The notes beneath the pieces are model-generated. The model worked only from the letters and a program-made list of their open reading frames with translations, was not told where the DNA came from and made no database searches. Below, in pieces: positions 60,020 through 64,000 of a DNA stretch of 64,000 nt. The position numbers were made by a program, and so were the translations under genes. The DNA comes from Poa pratensis. Taxonomy: Eukaryota > Streptophyta > Magnoliopsida > Poales > Poaceae. The DNA lies in contig CAMZMU010000089.1 in assembly GCA_947311845.1 (NCBI GenBank), forward strand, positions 19,783,338 through 19,847,337, read 5' to 3'. Each line of letters opens with the position of its first letter. Positions within the stretch are counted from its first letter, which is position 1.

Positions 60020-60365
60020 TTCCAACATTTGCTCCTTGAAGCAGAATGGATATGTAGTTGCATCGACTTCATGGTAAGCGCGATATCACGGTGGCATAGT
60101 ATGTTCTGTACTCCTGTTCCTCCATCAGAAATTACTGTCCATTGCGGTTCGGGGGTTCTATTGACAAACATTGTTAAGGTCATATTCAGCACCAACACAA
60201 TATGCAAGACCTCCTTATATTACATATAAGTAATTTCGTTTTCTGTAATGTCGATTTTGAGAGATTATGATTTACAGGTCCATTGCACAGACAACACAGT
60301 ATCCTTTGCTTTCTGCATCCAGGAACTGGAGAAAGGGATGGAAACTCCAGAACTGGAAAGCCCAG
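60020..60365 (+). other. possible two-exon coding segment, unidentified
   Basis: A segment ending ATCGACTTCATG/GTAAGC (60072) can splice to TTTACAG/GTCCATTGC (60279), keeping one frame that reads CSCIDFM then VHCTDNTVSFAFCIQELEKG and stops shortly after. Splice sites are good and the frame continues across the junction, but I recognise no family and could not find the first exon. Confidence 0.25.
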
Positions 60366-61039
60366 TGCTGTTTTTGCGCTGACACACACCCATCTGCATC
60401 AGGTATACTACTACCAGGTGAACGCTTACTGAACTTTTGAGTAACATGGACATGCGCAATACATCCTAATAAGAACATGTGTTATTGCTAGATGTTGCCA
60501 TCATCATCCTTAGTGCAAGTATGTCGCCGTGTTTTCTGTCCCACTAGAAGTTCTGTCTCTCTTAGCTATGCTCATTAACACAATAGGTGCCAAGCAGGCC
60601 AGACAAGCTGAGACACTGCTTGTTGCTGCGTATTACTGTTAACTATTTCCAGTGTCTGTGCCACATTTTGGAAGTGTCTTGCATCTCTTATTCTTTTTAA
60701 ACTTCCCACTTAGTAGTAGTAACCAGCCAAAGTTCATACTCACAGGTTGTACTAGCTTTGTTGCAGATAGGTTCAACAGCTAGATTCCTTTAGTTGGAAC
60801 TCTGCAACACCCTTGTTTAATAAGTTCAGAATAGTGTGCATCACCTGGATACCGGCTTTACCCCACAGTCAAATCTTTTCTCGCGTACGATTAATGCACC
60901 ATTTCGTCGTGAGTAAACATACTGTATGCAATTTTCTGACAGACAAAAACGACTCCATCCAGAATCGGCACAACAGTTTGGATACTGCGACGCAACTGTA
61001 TAGTTCAGAGTTCAGAGTCCAGACCAACCGAAGAAGCAG

Positions 61040-61500
61040 AAGTGGAAGGCTGCAGGGGATCCGGGCCGGGGGGCCGGGGCCGCAGCTACAGTAACACAGA
61101 GGCCTGGCCGCGCGCACGTGTGGGCGAGCTTGTCGGACGGGGCCCCATGGGCCGGCCGCGGGTTCCATCATGCATTCATGCACGCAGAAGCATGCAGCTT
61201 TGCTTGCTGGTGCCCGCAGCAGCGGCTGTTGCGCTGATTGACGCGGTGCCTGTGGAGCCGAAACACCTCAACAGCCCAAAGCATTCTGATTGATCGATCG
61301 ATCGATGCAGCAGCAGCAGCAGCAGGAGCCGGTGCCGTGCGGCCGTGCGGACAGTAGCAGCAGCAGCAGCACATGCGGACGTGCCGCCCCGGTGCGGCGT
61401 CCCACTGTTCATCGGGGAGATGGATGCTCAGCCACACTCCACGGCAGCAGAAGCAGCTGCTGCGACAGTGGGTACGCACTACTGTATCACAGGGTTTACC
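61040..61500. other. GC-rich patch with CAG and GATC microsatellites
   Basis: (GATC)n at about 61288-61305 and (CAG)n at about 61308-61325, with a second CAG run near 61347. Several short open frames exist, none with a domain. Confidence 0.4.
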
Positions 61501-63035
61501 TTTTGCTCATCGTTTTCTTTTCTTTCAAGACTTAACTAGCTTTATTTCAGAGAAAAAAAACTTAGGTAGGTTGTACTGAATGATAGTAAGAAGACAGATA
61601 CATCCCAGTAAACAGTCTTACGGGCTTAATTACGAGGTTGTAGTGATTTTACCTTGCTTTGGCTGGTTGTGGTTAAATGTGAGCTAGGGTACATGGTCAA
61701 ATACTCAAATGATTTGATATGCCTGCACTGCACTGGAGGAGACCCCAGTACTCGATCCAGCTGTCATGCTGTGTCTGCCTATCATCCTTCCATGCTTGCT
61801 AAATGGTCTTCTTGCACAGGGCATGAACATCTTCCTGTACTAGTACCGGAACCCTAATTTGGATGATCATCACATAAGCAAATGAAGCAACGTCTCATGT
61901 GTGCACTATACATCCATGCAAAGGACAGAGAGGGAGTGTGTTGTGTGACAAAATTAATGGTGGCATGCATGCTTATTCTTTGGAGCCCAGCATATACAGT
62001 TAGTTAATCAGGACATATTCTAACTACTAAGCACTACCAATAATGCTACGGTGCTACTGCTACTAAGAATCACATGATCACCACCATTAGGAAAGTGATA
62101 TATGGCCGCCGGGGTGGGTCCTGCCCGCCCCCTAATGATCTTTTTTAGACCCAACACAGCAGGTGCCTGTGTCTCTAGTGCTAGGAGAGATGATAGCCCT
62201 TGCTTAAGATATAACTGCCTAGTGATCTTGAGACATGTGCTGCTGCTTGCCTACTAATTCTTCATTAAAGAGCTTGCAATTGCAAACAAACACCCAGACA
62301 TTATCTTAATTCCTACCCAGACTCTGGTTAGTTTTGCATGCAGTGTAGACTACACTAGATCGTAGCTAGGGGGATGCTGATGCATGATGTACCGCTGCGA
62401 CCTACAGCCAAATATTTTATACGTTCCTGAGCATATCTTTCAGCGATCACAAGAAGCTACGGAGCCTACCCCTGCTCAACTGCTGGCCCAATGGAGGCAG
62501 GGTTGCTACAAATGGAATCCAGGATGCCGATACAGAACTGGACAAGTAAGTTTCTTTTTTCCTTTCTGTGTCCTCCGTTTTCTTTTGCACATTGGTAGGT
62601 GTGGACTTTAATTAAAGAGGCATATATGCGTAGGATGTACATGACAAGATACATAGTTTATTTTTTTGCTGTAGCAGACAACTTTGTCAAAATAAAGAAT
62701 TGACAAGATACATAGCATGTATGTCATATACATTCAAAACAAACCAGTTGATTTGTTATTTTCAAGTATTTTTCACTTGTTTCGATTAATATTGTATTGT
62801 ATAGTTCAATACAATGCACTCTTATCTTACTAATTATATCCACATAAGTAGCTAGCTAGGGTCGTTTTAACTTCTTACAATCTCCGATTCAAAGACTTTG
62901 ACACTATTTGTCGAATCCTATGTATGATGTGCTATAAAAAATAGTATTAATATGAAATATGCATTATAAGAAAAAACACCAAGTCTCCAGTAAGATAAAT
63001 CCTACCACATATCTTCATTTCCACACAGTCAAATC
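61501..63035. other. intergenic
   Basis: No firm feature. A 52-codon frame from ATG 62384 (LLAQWRQGCYKWNPGCRYRT) runs into a perfect donor (CAA/GTAAGT at 62539). It could be a first exon of an unknown gene, but nothing downstream continues it that I can see. Confidence 0.3.
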
Positions 63036-63165
63036 CAGTGGCGGACCCAGAAATACTTTAAAGCCCGGGCAAACTGTTAATATAAAGGTTTAGTACGCTA
63101 TTTTTCTGGACAAATACCATAAAAATACAGGTGCCCGGGCGGCCGGGACGTTGCGTCCGCCACTG
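63036..63165. mobile_element. hAT MITE, 130 bp
   Basis: Perfect 11-bp terminal inverted repeats CAGTGGCGGAC / GTCCGCCACTG are flanked by perfect 8-bp target duplications GTCAAATC (63028-63035 and 63166-63173). No coding capacity. Confidence 0.9.
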
Positions 63166-63173
63166 GTCAAATC

Positions 63174-64000
63174 CATTAAATTTCACATGTATCACTGAAT
63201 CGGCAGGATACTTCACATGTGAGATGGGTTTTGGAGCATCGGTTTGGTGTATGCGGGCGTATGTACTGTAGAGAAATACCACTGGTGGTACTGCACTAGT
63301 ATACTAGGGGCGATCGATCGATGCATGGGTAGAAACTAGAAAAAAGAGAGGGTGAGGTGTTGGAGTTGAGAGGTGAAGTGAGACTAGAGAGAGGCATGCA
63401 TGCATGCGTGCATGTGATGGTTGGCCCAGCTCCATCACGTCGACCTTCTATTGCGCTTTCTTGTCAAGCGACAAGGGGTATCCCTATTGCATCAGTTTGC
63501 TTGTAGAAAACCCCGGGCATTTGAATTGTTTTGGGCTATCGGCTTGGAGTTGCAGAGATCTACTGTTACGCTACAGTAACGCAACCGACCAGTTACCAAC
63601 CATGCATATACACTTCCACTCCATGCACGACATTGGAAGAATAAAAAAAAAAAACTGTGTGTTAGTTTATTTCTTGCACGAAAATATTGGTTGGTTCTGG
63701 ATGATGAACTCCCTGCTGGGATTTGAGAAGGTGCATGAAATTTTTCATAGTTTAAGTAGTAACCAAGGATTAACTTGGATCACTTTTATCTAGTTTCTAA
63801 GCATGCATACATGATAGAGACCTTGTAATTAATTGAGCATGCATACATTGGTATAGTACTGGTATACGAATACGTGCTGTCAGATTCATTTCGCACGTGA
63901 TACGATGTGTTAGGTCTTAATTCAAATCACCGGGCCGGCAGGCTGGGACATCATTCCCTTGAACTGATTATATAGAGCAGCCTTTTCTAAGTTAGTCACT
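63174..64000. other. intergenic
   Basis: No gene is supported. A (GCAT)n run lies at about 63393-63412 and a short (GATC)n run near 63314. Confidence 0.4.

Noticed and set aside
61260..61500. MicroRNA precursor in the GC-rich patch
   Set aside because: No known mature microRNA sequence and no long imperfect stem was found by eye.

Overview
The window is eukaryotic nuclear DNA from a grass, most likely a Pooideae cereal of the Triticeae. The grounds are GC-rich first exons beside AT-rich introns and repeats, canonical plant GT-AG introns, Stowaway, hAT and Harbinger-type elements with clean target-site duplications, LINE relics, and LTR sequence that I recognise from Triticeae genomes. Species assignment is inference. 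About seven protein-coding loci sit in roughly 64 kb of mostly repeat-derived sequence. I see no tRNA, rRNA, microRNA or CRISPR array that I could support.

Layout. 1-6.7 kb: GC-rich noncoding sequence, an AT-rich tandem-repeat tract, a poly-A retroposon and a Stowaway MITE. 6.7-10.9 kb: a compact gene island with a GPI-anchored lipid-transfer protein (+), a small basic conserved protein (-) and a Nudix-like protein (+); the last two are head to head. 11.3-13.0 kb: a Harbinger-like element with TTA target duplications. 14.8-15.5 kb: a retroposon with a perfect 19-bp target duplication. 16.1-21.6 kb: a very AT-rich internally repeated block ending in a GC-rich module that mirrors the one at 1.55-2.2 kb. 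24.3-26.7 kb: a tandem duplication with a solo LTR at its junction; the LTR carries a palindrome array. 27.3-31.9 kb: a 13-exon lysophospholipid acyltransferase with a C-terminal EF-hand region (LPEAT2 type). 33.3-38.2 kb: a MINDY-family deubiquitinase gene on the minus strand with at least three frameshifts. 38.7-39.0 kb: a hAT MITE nested in a Stowaway MITE. 41.5-46.1 kb: a PPR relic and two LINE ORF2 relics. 47.3-48.9 kb: a P-class PPR gene with one frameshift near its start. 50-50.8 kb: a related LTR fragment on the other strand. 53.4-56.4 kb: a BURP-domain gene. 56.4-64 kb: mostly unassigned sequence with a GC-rich module, a perfect hairpin and a hAT MITE.

The most interesting locus is the BURP gene. 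It has a signal peptide, then twelve consecutive symmetrical (phase 1-1) micro-exons of 57-63 bp that each encode one repeat with invariant Y-A-V-N-W, then a C-terminal BURP domain. This is the layout of burpitide (BURP-cyclised RiPP) precursors: many Tyr/Trp-containing core-like repeats in front of a peptide-cyclase domain. The core motif differs from the ones I know, and the domain exon carries an apparent 1-nt deletion, so the burpitide idea is a hypothesis.

The genes do not form an operon-like unit. The apparent frameshifts in three genes (MINDY, PPR, BURP) are all single-base events, mostly in short runs, while other multi-exon genes here are intact. Real decay and consensus indel errors are both possible.
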